From contig CM022302.1 in assembly GCA_011799875.1 (NCBI GenBank), forward strand, positions 182,768,942 to 182,832,941: a stretch of 64,000 bases of DNA. Direction: 5' to 3'. Below, piece by piece: positions 44,650 through 56,070 of this stretch (position 1 is the stretch's first letter; every line of letters begins with the position of its first letter). A program made the translations under genes and the position numbers. This DNA is from Thinopyrum elongatum. Taxonomy: Eukaryota > Streptophyta > Magnoliopsida > Poales > Poaceae. Under the pieces are notes generated by a model. It ran no database searches and had not been told where the DNA came from. It saw nothing but the letters and a program-made list of their open reading frames with translations.

Positions 44650-46327
44650 TGATGTCTACTACGCAACCTTCTTCTTGTAGACGTTGTTGGGCCTCCAAGT
44701 GCAGAGTTTTGTAGGACAGTAGCAAATTTCCCTCAAGTGGATGACCTAAGGTTTATCAATCTGTGGGAGGCATAGGATGAAGATGGTCTCTCTCAAACAA
44801 CCCTGCAACCAAATAACAAAGAGTCTCTTGTGTCCCCAACACACCCAATACAATGGCAAATTGTATAGGTGCACTAGTTCGGCGAAGAGATGGTGATACA
44901 AGCGTAATATGGATGGTAGATATAGGTTTTTGTAATCTAAAAATATAAAAACAGCAAGGTAACAAATAGTAAAAGTGAGTGAAAACGGTATTGCAATGCT
45001 TCGAAACAAGGCCTAGGGTTCATACTTTCACTAGTGCAAGTTCTCTCAACAATGATAACATAATTAGATCATATAACAATCCGTCAACATGCAACAAAGA
45101 GTCACTCCAAAGTCACTAATAGCGGAGAATAAACGAAGAGATTATTGTAGGGTACGAAACCACCTCAAAGTTATTCTTTCTGATCGATCTATTGGGCTAT
45201 TCCTATAAGTGTCACAAACAGCCCTAGAGTTCGTACTAAAATAACACCTTAAGACACACATCAACCAAGACCCTAATGTCACCTAGATACTCCAATGTCA
45301 CCACAAGTATCCACGGGTTTGATTATACGATATGCATCACACAATCTCAGATTCATCTATTCAAACCAACACAAAGAACTTCAAAGAGTGCCCCAAAGTT
45401 TCTACCGGAGAGTCAAGACGAAAACGTGTGCCAACCCCTATGCATAAGTTCACAAGGTCACAGAACCCGCAAGTTGATCACCAAAACATACATCAAGTGG
45501 ATCACGTGAATATCCCATTGTCACCACAGATAAGCACATGCAAGACATACATCAAGTGTTCTCAAATCCTTAAAGACTCAATCCGATAAGATAACTTCAA
45601 AGGGAAAACTCAATCCACTACAAGAAAGTAGAGGGGGAGAAACATCATAAGATCCAACTATAATAGCAAAGCTCGCAGTACATAAAGATCGTGCCAAATC
45701 AAGAACATGAGAGAGAGAGAGAGAGAGATCAAACACATAGCTACTGGTACATACCCTCAGCCCCGAGGGTGAACTACTCCCTCCTCATCATGGAGAGCGC
45801 CGGGATGATGAAGATGGCCACCAGTGATGGTTTCCCCCTCCGGCAGGGTGCCAGAACAGGGTCCCGATTGGTTTTTGGTGGCTACAGAGGCTTGCGGCGG
45901 CGGAACTCCCGATCTATGTTTATTTTTGGGGGTTTCTGTATTTATAGGAATTTTTGGCGTCGAGAACAAGTCAGGGGGGGTCCACAAGGAGCCCACAAGA
46001 CCGGAAGGCGCGCCTAGAGGGGTAGGGCGCACCCTCCACCCTTGTGGAGGCCTCGTGGCTCTTCTAGCCCAACTCTTTTGCTTCGGGGGCTTCTTCTGGT
46101 CCATAAAAAATCACCATAAATTTTCAACTCATTTGGACTCCGTTTGGTATTCCTTTCCTGCGAAACTCAAAAACAAGGAAAAAACAGAAACTGGCACTGG
46201 GCTCTAGGTTAATAGGTTAGTCCCAAAAATCATATAAAATAGCATATAAATGCATATAAAACATCCAAGATAGATAATATAATAGCATGGAACAATAAAA
46301 AATTATAGATACGTTGGAGACGTATCA
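44650..46327 (-). repeat. H 5' LTR (1678 bp)
   Basis: TGATGTCTACTACGCAACC to GAGACGTATCA. It differs from the 3' LTR by about 33 substitutions, a shorter GA run (45710-45728) and about 20 extra bases near 46013-46031 (CCTAGAGGGGTAGGGCGC). Confidence 0.92.
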
Positions 46328-47068
46328 GCCGCCGAGGCCGCAGAGGCCGCCAAGAACGAGCTGAGCAACAAAGTGAAGAAGCTGGAGGCGGATCTTGAGG
46401 AACATAGCAAGGAGCTCTCGACGCTCAAAGGTGAGAGGGAGAAAACTCTTCACAGCCTAGCGGAGATGCAAATTGCTATATCCGACAAGACCAAGCAGCT
46501 CTCTTCAGCCAACGATGCCATTGCTGATCTGAGGCTGAAGCTGACCACGCTGGAAAAGTCTCTTGAGGACGGCAGGGCCCACGAGAAGGCCCTAAGCAAA
46601 AATCTCCAGGATGAGAGGAACTTGCTTAAGAGCGTTGCCGCCGCCCAAATTGACTATGAGAAGGGTGTGAAAATCTAGAATGATCACCTTGTCGACACAG
46701 CGGAGAAGCTCACAGCACAACTGTCAACCATGGGCCGGGATGGCCTGCAAAACTTCAGGTATTCCTCTGAAGAAAGGATATCCCCGAGCGCCAGGCTGAC
46801 CATGTTCTTCGAAAGCATCATTTATGCTCTGAAGCTGCTCCAGTACAACCGAGCGACCCAACTCGCCAATGAATCCCGCAAGCTTTGCCGGGCCGTCCTC
46901 CGCAAGGTGCTCATCAAGGTGGTGCATAAGAACCCTGGCGTTGACCTCACCAACGTGCTCGACCGCTTGCCGATGGATGCAGATCTCAAGGCACTTGAGG
47001 AGCTTGTCGCGCCTATCCTTGAGAAGGTAGATTCAATCAAGAGGGTTGAAGGCCAGCACAGAGACTAG

Positions 47069-47878
47069 TTGTCTCACTTTTCCTTGCCGCCACCATTCCA
47101 TGCCAAGGACAATTTAGTCTTAAGTTAGAACTGCCACAACTATTGATGTAATATAACGTGCTATGATTGAGTATATGCATGCTATTTCCCCTGTTCGATT
47201 TCTTTCTGTATGGTATACACCCTACGCTTACTGGAAACTTGCTGGCGCGCAACCTGCCGTGAGCGCTGGGTGCGGGACTTCAGCAGCCTGCTGGAGGTGC
47301 AGCAGCCGGCAAGACACCTTGGCGTTCTTAGTGCAGCCACTTAGACTGTTGAGTGGACTCGAAACAAAATAAGGGCGCAACCAATTATGACAAGGGTTCC
47401 TTCGCATGCAGGTTTTCCATACAAGGGCCGAAATCGTCTACAGGAAATAGGTTGATAGTAAAAATTGAAAAACTTGCTCAAGGTTTCGCAACTTAGCTTT
47501 CTGTCGCTATACTCCTTCCGGCAAGACATCAATTCTGAACATCGCCCATTGGTATCCATACCTCATTGGTATCCATACCTTCCTTCCCCCCGGCAAACTT
47601 GCGTGCGAGGGAACCTTCTATCCTTTGAGAAAAAGAAAGAAGAGAAAATAGAGATATGGAACCTTGGTGGTTCGTTAATGCTTACCGGGAGCAAGTGTCA
47701 TACAATATCTCAAACAAGCATGCATATATATAAACATGGAGATGAACAAGAAATGTACAACACTTAAGCTTATTCAACTGTGCACAGGGTCTGCGCCTGG
47801 CTTTGTACAAAGGATTACATGCTTTGCCGGCAAGACTTGTACAAAAGGTGGTTGCCGGGAGCCCCCGGCAATTGCGCC
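47069..47878. other. Gap between the convergent ORFs of G2
   Basis: About 800 bp between the stop of the antisense ORF (47068) and the end of integrase (47879). Low coding potential; it contains GCCGGCAAG phrases and a part (about 47245-47345) resembling the GC-rich modules of F1. It probably holds the 3' ends of both transcripts, but no terminator signal can be named with confidence. Confidence 0.5.
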
Positions 47879-50800
47879 TCATGGGTAGAACTTGCGGAGA
47901 TGTTCGATATTCCAAGAGTTGCTCACTGGAACGCCATCCTCGGTCTCCAGGCGGACAGCGCCGGGCCTGGTGACACGCACTACCCGATAAGGGCCTTCCC
48001 ACTTCGGCGTCAACTTGTTTGAATTCTTGGCGGACTGAATCCGCCGAAGAACAAGGTCGCCTTCCTCAAGACTTCGGACATGAACTTTGCGGCTATGGTA
48101 GCGGTGCAAAGCTTGCTGGTAGCATGCAGCTCACACAGCATCCTGAAGATGATCCTCCTCAAGGAGCACAGCGTCATCTTGCCGCAGTTGCTCTTGCTCA
48201 AGCTCATCATAAGCGAGCACTCGAGGTGACCCATATATGAGTTCCGTGGGGAGAACTGCTTCCGCTCGGTAAACTAGAGCGAAGGGTGTCTGGACAGTGG
48301 CTCGATTTGGTGTCGTTCTGATTGACCAAAGAACCGCCGGCAACTCATCAATCCAGGGCCTTCCGCACTTTTTCAGCTTGTCAAAAGTTCTGGTCCTGAG
48401 ACCGCGCAACACTTCAGCATTAGCCCTCTCCGCTTGGCCGTTGCTTCTCGGGTGGGCAACAGAGGCAAAACAAATTTTGCCGCCAAGGTCCTGGACGTAT
48501 TGCATGAAGGTGCGGCTTGTGAATTGAGTGCCGTTGTCGGTGATGATCCTGTTGGGCACACCAAAATGGCAAACTATTCCTTTAAAGAACTTGACGGCTG
48601 ATTGTGCCGTCACCTTCCTCACCGCTTCCACCTCCGGCCACTTTGTGAACTTGTCGATTGCAACGTACAAGTACTCAAAGCCCCCAGTGGCACGGGGAAA
48701 AGGGCCCAGTATGTCGAGCCCCCAGATCGAAAATGGCCAGGAGAGAGGGATTGTCTGAAGGGCTTGAGCTGGCTGATGTGATTTCTTTGAATGAAACTGG
48801 CACACTTCACACTTGGTTACTAGTGCAGCTGCATCCTGGAGAGCAGTGGGCCAAAAGAAACCTTGTCGGAATGCCTTTCCGACAAGCGCTCTTGATCCTA
48901 TGTGAGAGCCACATATGCCTCCATGTATCTCTGCCAACAGCTCCAGTCCATCCTCTCGAGGAATACACTTCAATTTCACACCGTTCAGTCTCTTCCTGTA
49001 CAGAATGCCATCGACGAACTGGTACATGCTAGACTGACGAGCTGCTTTTTCCGCTTCTTCCTGCTCCTCAGGGAGTTCTCCTGTCTGAAGAAAATGGACA
49101 AGGGGCTGTGCCCACGCTAAGGCCTGGGGCTCGCCAACTAGGACTAAAGGCATCTCTTCTGCCGGGGAACGTTTGTCTCGATGGCAAGGACCCGAGCCTC
49201 TATCGGAGCCTGTCGTTCCCCGTCAGGCTTGTCGCGGATCCCGGCAACTTCCTTGTCGGTGGCTCCCGGGAGCTCTGCCGGAAAGTACTGACCAGAATTC
49301 AACTTCCTTCTCTTTTCTTGCCTTATTGATGGTGCTACAGATGGCTGAGTTAAATGGAACACAAAAGTTCCTGGTTCCACAGGTAACTTGAGGGCAGCAC
49401 GCTTTGACAGGTCATCAGCAATACTGTTTTCGGCACGAGGAATGTGCTTCGTTTGCAGACCGTCAAAGCGCTCTTCCATTTTTCTCACTTCATCCACATA
49501 GGCTTGCATCAATGGACTCTGATAATTTTTGTTGACTTGCGTAACAACAAGCTATGAATCACCTCTGATGATAAGCTTCTTGATACCAAGGTCTGCCGCG
49601 ATCCTGAGACCGGCAAGCAGCCCTTCGTACTCCGCAGTGTTGTTTGTCGAGCTCTCTCGGGGAAAATGCATCTGAATTACATACTTGAAGTGCTCTCCGG
49701 TGGGTGCGACAAGCAGCACGCCAGCACCGACGCCTTGCAGCGAGAAAGCCCCGTCAAAGTACATAATCCATTCTCGATCTGTTTCCTTGCTGGGAAGAGT
49801 CGTTTCTTGAATCTCTTCGTCTGGCGTTGGGGTCCATTCTGCAATGAACTCCACCAAGGCTCTGCTCTGGATTGTTGAAGTACTTTCAAACTTGAGACCA
49901 AAGCTTGACAGTTCCAACGCCCACTCCACAATCCTGTCGGTTGCCTCTGGATTTTGCAAAATCCGCTGCAATGGGAAGCGAGTGACGATGGTAATTTCAT
50001 GTGCTTGAAAATAATGGCGCAGCTTCCTCGAGGCCATGAGAAGGCCGAAGAGCAACTTTTGCACACCAGAGTATCTTGACCTAGCTCCCTGTAAAAGAGA
50101 GCTGACAAAATAAACTGGGCGCTGCACCATCTTCCTCTTTTGCACTGATTCCTCTGACTGCGCAGATCATATCTTACCGGCACCAGACCTTGCCGGGGAA
50201 GATCCCGGTGCGTCACTTGATGGTCCTACCGCTGTCGTTGCCTCCTTATCAGCTTCTCTCTGCGCCACTAACGCAGCACTAACCACTTGATTTGTTGCCG
50301 CTAGATACAACAGCAACGGCTCTTGTGGCTTAGGTGCGACTAGCGTCGGCGGAGAGGAGAGGTACCTCTTCAAATCTTGCAGCGCTGCCTCCGCTTCCGG
50401 AGTCCATCTCATTGGACCTGCCTTTTTCAAAATTTTGAAAAAGGGTAGGGCGCGCTCAGCGGATTTGGAGATGAACCTGCTTAAGGCAGCAACACAGCCG
50501 GCAAGACGACATACATCCTTGACGCGTCTTGGCACTTCAATCTGCTCAATAGCTTTGATCTTGTCGGGGTTCGCCTCGATCCCTCACTGAGATACAAAGA
50601 ACCCGAGAAGCTTGCCGGAAGGGACACCAAACACACACTTCTCAGGATTGAGCTTTAAATTGATCTTGCGCAGATTTGTAAATGTTTCTTCTAGATCTTG
50701 TATGAGCGTCACTTTATCCTTTGTTTTGACCACTATGTCATCCATGTATGCTTCCATATTTCTATGTAGCTAAGGCTCAAAACCAATTTGGACCGCTCTC

Positions 50801-53800
50801 GCAAATGTAGAACCAGCACTTTTCAACCCAAAAGGCATTCGTATAAAACAATACGTACCACATGGGGTGATAAATGCGGTCTTTTCTTCATCTTCTTTTG
50901 CCATGAAGATCTGATGATATCCCGAGTAGGCATCAAGGAACGACAGTAGGTCACAACCAGCAGTGGAGTCCACAATCTGGTCGATGCGTGGAAAGGGGAA
51001 AGGATCTTTTGGACAGGCTTTATTGATGTCTGTATAATCAATACACAGCCTCCATTTCCCATTCGCCTTGCGCACTACAACCGAATTGCCAACCACATTG
51101 GGTGAAGCACTCCTCTGACCAAACCTGCCGCTTCTAACTTCCTGATTTCTTCGGCAATGAATTCTTGCCGCTCCAAGGCTTGCTTCCTCACCCTCTGCTT
51201 GATGGGCCGTGCGTGAGGACAGACAGCAAGGTGGTGCTCAATTACCTCCCTGGGAACACTGGGGATGTCAGATGGTTGCCATGCAAACACATCGACATTC
51301 GCCCGCAGGAAGGCAACGAGCGCGCTTTCCTATTTGTCATCTAGGGTGGAACTTATGGTGAAAGTTCCTCCCGTTCCGTCCTCCTTGACGGGCACCTTCT
51401 TGGTCTCTGGTGGAGCAGCCTTGGACTTCTTGTTCTTGCCGGTGGAACTCTCTGGTGCGTCCTCAACGGAAGTGCAGCACTCCGAGGAGGTGCGCTTGCC
51501 GGGGTTTGCGCCAGAGATCTTGCCGGTCTTCTTCTTCCCCCTGGGAGTTCCAGCGGCAGGAGCAGATGCCTTGACGGCAGGTGCTGCGGCTGCCTCCCGG
51601 TAGAGTTGGTCGGTGCAGATTAGTGCATCCTTCTTGTCGGAGTGGATAGTGATGACACTTATCAGTCCGGGCATCTTCAACACATTATACGCATAGTGTG
51701 ATGGCGCCATGAACTTGGCCAGCGCTGGGCGGCCAAGGATCCCATTGTATGACATGGGGATCTTGGCAACATCGAACACTACCTTCTCTGTCCTGTAGTT
51801 GAGCTCGCTACCAAATGTTACCGGTAGCATAATCTTGCCTTTTGGCTGGGTCCTTCCTGGATTGATCCCTTGAAACGTGCCCGTTTCCTCGAGATCTTCA
51901 TCAGGAATTTGCAGCTTCTTGAGCATGTCCGGCGAGATTAAGTTCATCCCGGCCCCACCGTCAACTAGCATTTTTGTCACCTTGAGGTTGCGGATAGTTG
52001 GTGAGACCAACAAGGGAAAGCACCCGACCGCAGTTGTGCGATCAGGGTGATCCTCGGCGTAAAAAATGATAGGCGTGTTCGACCACTTCAAAGGTTTCCG
52101 TGCATCAAACGATGGCTCCGTTGCATTAACCTCACACACCCACTGTTTAAGTCGGCGGTGAGAAGAATGCAACGAGGCGCCCCCGTAGATACACATGGCC
52201 TCTGTGGCTTTCTGAAACTCGTGCTCACTGGATTCGTCGTCTTCCTCATCATCATCGCCCCCTCGTCCTTGTCGCGGCCTCGGGCGGGCCTCTCCTTCAA
52301 TTGCTTAGCCTTGCTGCGGTGGCCTCCTCGGCCACCATGCTTCTTGCCAGATCCTTCAGCATTGTTCTGGGCCTTCTCCTTGTATCGTCTTTCATACTTA
52401 GCTCTCTGCTTCTCGACAAGCTGCTCAACTTGCTGGCAGTTTTGGAGATCGTGGCCCTTGGTGCGATGGATCTTGCAATACTGTTTGGCAGAGCCTTCCG
52501 GCTTGTCGGCAGCCGCCAAGGCCTGACAGGAGGCGCACCCGGCAACTTCCTTGCCGGGGTCGTCAACCTTGACCTTCTTGGCGGTGCCGGGGTTGCCGCA
52601 TTCCTCGACAGCAAGCACGGCCTTGCCTTTGCGCTTCTTGTTCCGCCGCCGGCCTTTCTTTGACGGGGTTGCAGCAACTTCATCCTCAGATTCGCCCCTT
52701 GCACCAACACCTTTGCCGGGGAGTTTCCTCCCTTCTTCAGCCCGAGCACCCTTGTCAGCCAAAGCGTAAAGCTCGGCAATACTCCTGACCTTGTTCATCG
52801 CCAGCTCTTCGCGCATCTTGCGGTTACGCACGTTCTGATGAAATGTGCTAACAACAGCGGCAGGATGAATGTCTGGAATATTGTACTGCACCCGGCTAAA
52901 TCTCTGGATAAACTTGCGCAGGGGCTCGCCCTCCTTTTGAAGGAGGAGATGCAAATCACTTTCTTGGCCAGGAGCTTGGTGGCATCCAATAAAGGCGCCA
53001 ACAAACTGATGGCACAGATCTGACCAAGAAGAAATGGAATTCTCCGGCAGATGCATCAACCACGACCTGACGTTGGGTTTGAGCACCAACGGGAAGTAGT
53101 TGGCAAGTATCTTGTCATCTCGGCCCCCTGCAGCCTGCACCACAATGGTGTAGATGCTCAGGAATTCAGAGGGGTGAGTCTTGCCGTCATATTTCTCCAG
53201 GACCTCTGGTTTGAACGTTCGGGAGTTGGGCCACAGGACTCGCCGCAGCTCACGGGTAAATGCTGGACAACCTACCTCATAGGGCAAGTCGCCTGCATCC
53301 CCCGGTGCAGGCTCGTCGACAGTAGGCCCTGCGCGTTTATCAGACTAATGACGCGCCTCCCGTCGCCGCTCGATGGTAGTTCGAGCGTCCTCTTTGCTTC
53401 GTTCCCGAAGAACTTGGCGCTGATCGCGGCGCATCCGCAGATCGGACGACACCGTGGAATCATCATCACGGCCGTCGGTCCACCGTGTTGATGACCGCCG
53501 CTGCTGTCGTGGAGGGGAGTGCACTGTGGTCGCACCGCATCCAGTCTTCTCACCATCGGCTCGCGCTGGATCGATAGACCGCTGCCGTGAGGGCCTCGCT
53601 TGCTGCAGCCCATCCTTGTTGACGAAGCCGATGAGGCTCTGAATAGTAGATCACCACTCCTCCATCTTCTCCGGAGCAGGAGGAAAATTGAGGAGCAGCT
53701 GCGCACGTGCCAAAGCTTCTGCTGCTGTAGGCGGCGGCGACAGGTGCGAGGTACGTGTGGTGCTCTGACTCCTAACAGTGTTAGAAGGAGCACCATCACG

Positions 53801-54229
53801 ATCACGCGACCGCGCGCCACTTCCACCGGCAGTTTGGCGTGCATGTTGGGCCTGTGCACCTTGGGACCGATGCGCAGAAGTCTTTCCATGGGGATGTTCA
53901 GAACCACCAACGCCACGGCACTGCTCATTGCGTGCGACCTGGGAAGGCCGCAACGCTTGCGCCGGCGTGGGAGTCCTAGAAGGCGTCCTTCGATCTCTGG
54001 AGTTCGCGGCGCCGCCTGTAAGCAGCACAGCTCCATCTATGGATCTGGCGGCGTGCGGGTTGCCGTCGCCACTGCGAACGATGCCGCTCGCCTGGCTCGG
54101 ATCACCAGAACACTGTGGAGGCTCTAAACCTCCACCTCCTGCATCCACACCATCGCCCGTCCGAGTAGGCACGGGCAAGACGGATGTGGACGGAACAACC
54201 GGTGCCACACCCTTCTTCTTGGGTGGCAT
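47879..54229 (-). pseudogene. gag-pol: G2 gag-pol polyprotein (gag, PR, RT, RNase H, second RNase H, integrase)
   Basis: Starts MPPKKKGVAPVVPST at 54229. Gag runs to about 52250: capsid core (YFPLVLKPNVRSWLMHLPE), Lys-rich tail, Cys/His motif CKIHRTKGHDLQNC; stops at about 53646 and 53345, frameshift at about 52260. Protease: MLVDGGAGMNLIS about 51980, GILGRPALAKF. RT: 51290-50540, frameshift at about 51105, catalytic YMDD at 50737-50748. RNase H: 50145-49850. A second, archaeal-type RNase H follows (MYFDGAFSLQG, NNTAEYEGLLAGL, RGDS then TAG at about 49553). Integrase: 49153-47879, zinc site HGGICGSH...CEVC, catalytic Asp in GLDILGPF and TDNGTQF and Glu in NGQAERAN; TGA at about 48130 before the C-terminal domain. 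Other TAGs at about 51330 and 50766. Complete in order but dead. Confidence 0.9.
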
Positions 54230-54292
54230 GGTGACAAAGACGGTGAAGAGACTGATGCGCTGATCACTGGATCAGGTTCGCGCAACCTCGAT

Positions 54293-54312
54293 CCCCCTAC
54301 CTGGCGCGCCAA
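54293..54312 (-). other. G2 primer-binding region
   Basis: Minus strand TTTGGCGCGCCAGGTAGGGG, a few bases from the 5' LTR, identical to that of F1. Confidence 0.7.
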
Positions 54313-54315
54313 AGA

Positions 54316-55122
54316 TGTCGGCGTATGACACCTATGGGATCCGAAGGACCCCTTTACGATTCGGCAGGGAGAGAGGTATGCACAAAGAGCAGAACCATTG
54401 ATTAACGCAAGGGGATTTTTACCCAGGTTCGAGCCGCTGATCAGCGTAAAACCCTACTCCTGCTTTAGTTTATTATCAGTGTTTTTGTCCCAGTTCTTGG
54501 AGCGCTTGCAATGAACAGTGTGTTCATGCAGCAGCTACGCATGCAGAATGGGCCGAGAGTGCTTTCTCTAGAGTCCTCCCCCCTATAGCAGTTGCCTTGG
54601 GCCTCCTTTTATATGCTCAAAGGGGTCACCACAATGGCAAACTGTTCATATGTGAGGTGTAAAGTAGCTACAAGGTTATCATACCTAACCACTGACAGTT
54701 TAGGACAAATGCATTTAATGCACCATGAGGTGTCCGTTTAGGTGTCCTCACTTTCTTGGGGATGGAAAAAGGGGCCATCCCATCAGCACCGCTTAAGCTC
54801 GCCTCCACTAGCGCCTTGCCACGCATCCAGAGAGGGGACCAGAATACCAGGCTGGTCACTGCGCTGGAGCGGTGGCACAGTGGCGGAACCTTGCCGGGTG
54901 CAAATCTTGCCGGGCCTCGCAGGCTACCCCGGCAAGATCTTGCCGGGAGCCGAGCCTCTGGTCTCCAGTTCTCCTTATCTTCTGATCCTTGGCTCGAATG
55001 TCTCTTTGATAACCTTGGATTAATCTTCAGCTGTTCCCTTGACAAACCTTGCCGCAGGTATGGCTACAGCTGCCTGTGCACAAGTATGGGGTACTAAAGG
55101 CCCAATATTTAGTACACCGACA
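54316..55122 (-). repeat. G2 5' LTR (807 bp)
   Basis: TGTCGGCGTATGAC to AGTACACCGACA. Contains the palindrome CCCGGCAAGATCTTGCCGGG (54928-54947) upstream of the promoter core. Confidence 0.92.
54607..54614 (-). promoter_or_regulatory. TATA box of G2 LTR promoter
   Basis: Minus strand ATATAAAA in the context GCATATAAAAGGAGGCCCA, shared with F1. Confidence 0.65.
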
Positions 55123-56070
55123 TGCAACTCCCGGATACCGGAGGAATACCTTGTGTGCTATCAAACGTCACAACGTAACTGGGTGATCATAAAGATGCTC
55201 TACAGTTATCTCTGAAGGTGTTTGTTGAGTTGGCATGGATCAAGATTGGGATTTGTCACTCTGAGTATCGGAGAGGTATCTCTGGGCCCTCTCGGTAATA
55301 CACATCATAAGCCTTGTAAGCAAATGACTAATGAGTTAGTTATGAGATGATGTATTACGGAATGAGTAAAGAGACTTGCCGGTAATGAGATTGAACTAGG
55401 TATGAAGATACTGATGATCGAATCTCGGGCAAGTAACATACCGATGGACAAAGGGAAGTACGTATGTTGTCATAAGGTTCGACCGATAAATATCTTCAAA
55501 GAATATGTAGGAACCAATATGGGCATCCAGGTTCCACTATTGGTTATTGACCGGAGAGGTGTCTCGGTCATGTATACATAGTTCTCGAACCCGTAGGGTC
55601 CGCATGCTTAATGTTCGTTGATGATATAGTGTTAAATCAGTTATATGATTTGGTGACCGAATGTTGTTCGGAGTCCCGGATGAGATCACGGACATGACGA
55701 GGAGCTTCAGGATGGTCCGAAGGTAAAGATTGATATATAGAACGATGATATTCGGACACCGGAAGAGTTCTGGAGTGCACCGGGTAGTCAACGTGGCACC
55801 GGAAGGGGTTCCGGACATCCTCGGGAGGTCTATGGGCCTAATGGGCCAAAGGGAGAGACACACCAGCTCACAAGGGGTCTGACGCGCCCCTCTCCCTGGC
55901 CGCCGGACCTAGGGAAGGAAAGGGGGGAGGGCTAGCCCCTCCTGCCTTCCCCTCCACATGGGAGAAAGGAAAGGCGGGGGGCGCCACCCTCCCCTGCCTT
56001 TCCCCGCTCGCCTAGAAAGGCAAGGGGGGGGGGGCGGCAAGGGGCAGGACCCCAAGTGGTATTCGGCCTA
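55123..56070 (+). repeat. Copia C 3' LTR, second part, cut by G3
   Basis: Begins with the second copy of TSD TGCAA and matches 5803-6725. It is interrupted at the LTR hairpin by G3; the rest lies beyond the window. Confidence 0.9.

Larger units (their letters stand above)
38603..46327 (-). mobile_element. H: Athila-type non-autonomous LTR element (Sabrina-like)
   Basis: LTRs at 38603-40271 and 44650-46327, TG...CA ends and perfect TSD GCCGC (38598-38602 and 46328-46332). PBS is for tRNA-Asp and the PPT is AAGCTTGGGGATGC. The 4.4-kb interior has no gag, protease, RT or integrase, only one 326-codon ORF next to the 5' LTR. The LTR sequence is of the very abundant Triticeae kind that I associate with Sabrina; the name is from memory. 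The tRNA-Asp primer supports the Athila lineage. LTR divergence is about 2% by eye, plus an indel of about 20 bp and a GA-repeat length change. Confidence 0.88.
35334..47068 (+). pseudogene. G2 antisense ORF: gypsy-type 'transposase' domain plus long coiled coil, spliced, split by H
   Basis: Starts MPPKAGKGKGKGKE at 35334; a one-base frameshift at about 35490 leads into the plant 'putative gypsy-type transposon' domain (PF04195-like; YPFFAAYFYCGLCPPFSDFL, LHL-type stretch, FAHLCENF, LFRHYF; about 35530-35760). A TAG at 35886-35888 interrupts it. A Ser/Pro/Ala-rich basic linker follows, with a TGA at 36977. Two introns fit in phase: 36991-37071 (GTAAGT...CTGCAG) and 37509-37617 (GTGACT...TTCAG). 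Then comes a long Ala/Glu/Lys coiled coil (37650-38602), cut by H and resuming at 46333 in frame, with TAGs at 38247 and 46676. It ends in a helical domain (LTMFFESIIYALKLLQYN) and RVEGQHRD. Total about 1270 codons. Function unknown; it converges on gag-pol. Confidence 0.75.
34129..55122 (-). mobile_element. G2: Tat-type Ty3/gypsy element with antisense ORF, carrying element H
   Basis: Two 807-bp LTRs (34129-34935 and 54316-55122), TG...CA ends and TSD TGCAA on both sides. Minus-strand order: 5' LTR, primer region TTTGGCGCGCCAGGTAGGGG, gag, protease, RT, two RNase H domains, integrase, a convergent antisense ORF, PPT-like GGGCCCGGGGGCTCC, 3' LTR. The second RNase H after the RT-linked one and an extra ORF on the 3' side are known features of the Tat lineage (Retand/Ogre type). 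Without H the element is about 13.3 kb. The LTRs differ at about 34 of 807 positions (about 4%), so it is older than H. Confidence 0.9.
5447..56070 (+). mobile_element. Copia C: Angela/WIS/BARE1-type element, interrupted by three insertions
   Basis: Plus-strand Ty1/copia element in segments 5447-10729, 32241-34128 and 55123-56070. Its order is 5' LTR, initiator-Met PBS, leader, gag, protease, integrase, RT, RNase H, PPT and 3' LTR. It is interrupted by a CACTA element (10730-32240), by Tat-type G2 (34129-55122) and, in its 3' LTR, by chromovirus G3 from 56071. It lies in the integrase region of copia A in the opposite orientation; 5442-5446 (CCAGG) is the candidate TSD, with its partner off-window. 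The two LTRs differ at about 4% of positions by eye. The LTR ends match the well-known Triticeae Angela/BARE1 group. Confidence 0.88.

Noticed and set aside
48010..49400. Plus-strand ORFs opposite G2 integrase
   Set aside because: They are antisense shadows; the minus frame holds the full integrase motifs.
52047..54263. Plus-strand ORFs of up to 175 codons opposite G2 gag
   Set aside because: GC-rich antisense frames with no motifs; gag is clear on the minus strand.
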